DNA of 6,790 bases from contig PKYM01000174.1 of the NCBI GenBank assembly GCA_003132645.1, positions 1,253-8,042 of the forward strand. The letters are read 5' to 3'. This document shows positions 6,116 through 6,790 of the stretch, in pieces. Source of the DNA: Actinomycetota bacterium. GTDB lineage: Bacteria > Actinomycetota > Thermoleophilia > UBA2241. A model generated the notes under the pieces. That model saw only the letters and a list, made by a program, of their open reading frames with translations. It did not search any database and had not been told where the DNA came from. Position 1 is the stretch's first letter. Each line of letters starts with the position of its first letter. Both the position numbers and the translations under genes were made by a program.

Positions 6116-6290
6116 CCGCCCTGTCGGCACCGTTTATCTCCACGCTCAGCGACGCTCAGGTGAAGCGCACGAGTGTGGTCCGCAGCCTTAGGAGTACACT
6201 TCGGTGATTGGTTGCCCTCATTCAGAGGAACATAGAAGACGGACCGATGACTCAGACGATGACCCATGACCTTTGGAGCGGAGACCAGAC
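6116..6290 (+). promoter_or_regulatory. Intergenic region and leader upstream of ftsH
   Basis: These 175 bases separate the M23 gene from ftsH. The stretch from about 6180 is visibly lower in GC than the genes. TACACT (6195-6200) is the best -10 candidate, but no convincing -35 lies 16-18 bases before it. A second, weak pair is TTGGTT (6208-6213) with CATAGA (6231-6236) at 17-base spacing. ACGCTCAG is repeated directly at 6142-6149 and 6152-6159, a ten-base period. No stem-loop plus T-run was found after the M23 stop, so I cannot place a terminator. ftsH therefore probably has its own promoter here. Confidence 0.5.
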
Positions 6291-6294
6291 GTGA
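6247..6294 (+). CDS. Possible 15-residue leader ORF overlapping ftsH
   Basis: ATG 6247 opens a 15-codon frame (MTQTMTHDLWSGDQT) whose TGA overlaps the ftsH GTG as GTGA, the same junction used between the pnt genes. A second ATG lies at 6259. The Shine-Dalgarno candidates are poor: GAGGAA (6225-6230) is 16 bases away and GAAG (6235-6238) is eight. If translated, it would couple ribosomes into ftsH. A frame this short can occur by chance, and its peptide resembles nothing I recognise. Confidence 0.3.
   Translation: MTQTMTHDLWSGDQT
6280..6283 (+). promoter_or_regulatory. Ribosome binding site of ftsH
   Basis: GGAG lies seven bases before GTG 6291 and supports that start; another GGAG at 6275-6278 is 12 bases away. 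The site falls inside the possible leader ORF, so translation of that ORF would uncover or compete for it. Confidence 0.65.
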
Positions 6295-6790
6295 GCAGAT
6301 TCCGGCGCGTCATCATCCCACTGCTGATAGTGATCGTGATGCTGGCCGCCGTGCAGGCGATGCGCAGCAGGGGGACACCAGCAGCGCAGCACGCCTATCA
6401 GGGCGGCGGCGAGAGCTTCACCAGCCAGCTCAACAGCGGTGACGTCCAGTCTGTGCTGGTCAACACCACAGCCCAGACGATCCAGGTCAAGCCGAACAGT
6501 GGCCCGACCTACACGATCACCTATCCCGACGCCACGCTGCTCCAGCAGCTCCTGGCCAAGCACCCCGACGTCGCGGTCTCAGCCAAGAGCGGGGGCTCGT
6601 CGTGGACCGGTCTGCTCACCCTGCTGCTGCCGGTGGTGCTTATCATCGGCTTCATGATGTTCATGATGCGCCGCATGCAGGGCGGCGGCTCCAAGGTGAT
6701 GAGCTTCGGCAAGAGCCGGGCCAAGCAGGTGAGCGTCGACGCGCCCAAGGTCACCTTCAAGGACGTGGCCGGCATCGACGAGACGGTCGA
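6291..6790 (+). CDS. ftsH: ATP-dependent zinc metalloprotease FtsH, N-terminal part (3' end beyond the window)
   Basis: FtsH is a hexameric membrane-bound AAA+ protease that extracts and degrades unassembled or damaged membrane proteins and some cytosolic regulators. Only 166 residues are visible. A first membrane helix (about 7-24) follows SRFRR. An extracytoplasmic domain (about 30-104) carries FTSQLNSGDVQSV, comparable to the YSEFL...SGQV pattern of the FtsH_ext domain. A second helix (about 106-126) follows. MSFGKSRAK (137-145) and VTFKDVAGIDE (154-164) are the near-invariant entry to the AAA+ domain. Walker A, Walker B and the HEXXH zinc site lie beyond the window. GTG is the start because of its Shine-Dalgarno and the expected N-terminus. 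The usual tilS-hpt neighbours seen upstream of ftsH in many Gram-positives are absent; an M23 peptidase gene is there instead. Confidence 0.96.
   Translation, partial: MSRFRRVIIPLLIVIVMLAAVQAMRSRGTPAAQHAYQGGGESFTSQLNSGDVQSVLVNTTAQTIQVKPNSGPTYTITYPDATLLQQLLAKHPDVAVSAKSGGSSWTGLLTLLLPVVLIIGFMMFMMRRMQGGGSKVMSFGKSRAKQVSVDAPKVTFKDVAGIDETV

Noticed and set aside
6116..6180. A terminator after the M23 gene
   Set aside because: No stem with at least six paired bases followed by a T-run was found; only short direct repeats are present.

Overview
The window is a high-GC bacterial chromosome segment. Frequent GTG starts, 4-base GTGA gene overlaps, a leaderless-looking promoter and an extracellular enzyme with Ig-like beta repeats suggest Actinomycetota, perhaps a deep-branching class such as Thermoleophilia. 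This placement is an inference from style and was not checked by a search. No rRNA, tRNA, CRISPR array, insertion sequence or phage gene was seen.

Left part (1-2905, minus strand): a three-gene operon for the proton-translocating NAD(P) transhydrogenase, transcribed pntA1 (NAD-binding domain I), pntA2 (small membrane subunit) and pntB (membrane part plus NADP-binding domain III). Both junctions are GTGA overlaps. pntB runs off the left edge and lacks roughly its last 25 residues.

Middle (2906-4354): a gene-free divergent region of about 310 bases with several palindromes separates the pnt operon from a plus-strand gene for a membrane-anchored, trypsin/HtrA-fold protein. That protein has lost the catalytic His and Asp but keeps the Ser position, so it is probably a pseudoprotease. 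Convergent to it, and overlapping its 3' end by 44 bases, is a minus-strand HAD-family phosphatase that stops after motif I and part of the cap domain. It looks like a truncated remnant, although a good -10 box sits directly in front of its ATG.

Right part (4355-6790, plus strand): an exported M23 (LytM-type) peptidase with all zinc and catalytic residues, a Pro/Ala/Thr-rich linker and two C-terminal Ig-like modules. A 175-base gap follows, holding a promoter candidate and a possible 15-residue leader ORF. The window ends in ftsH, cut after both membrane helices at the entry to the AAA+ domain.

Most of the content is envelope and membrane housekeeping: energy-linked NADPH supply, wall hydrolysis and membrane protein quality control. 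I see no convincing new multi-gene system. The best leads are the degenerate HtrA-like protein, the truncated HAD gene with an intact-looking leaderless promoter, and the small ORF coupled to ftsH.
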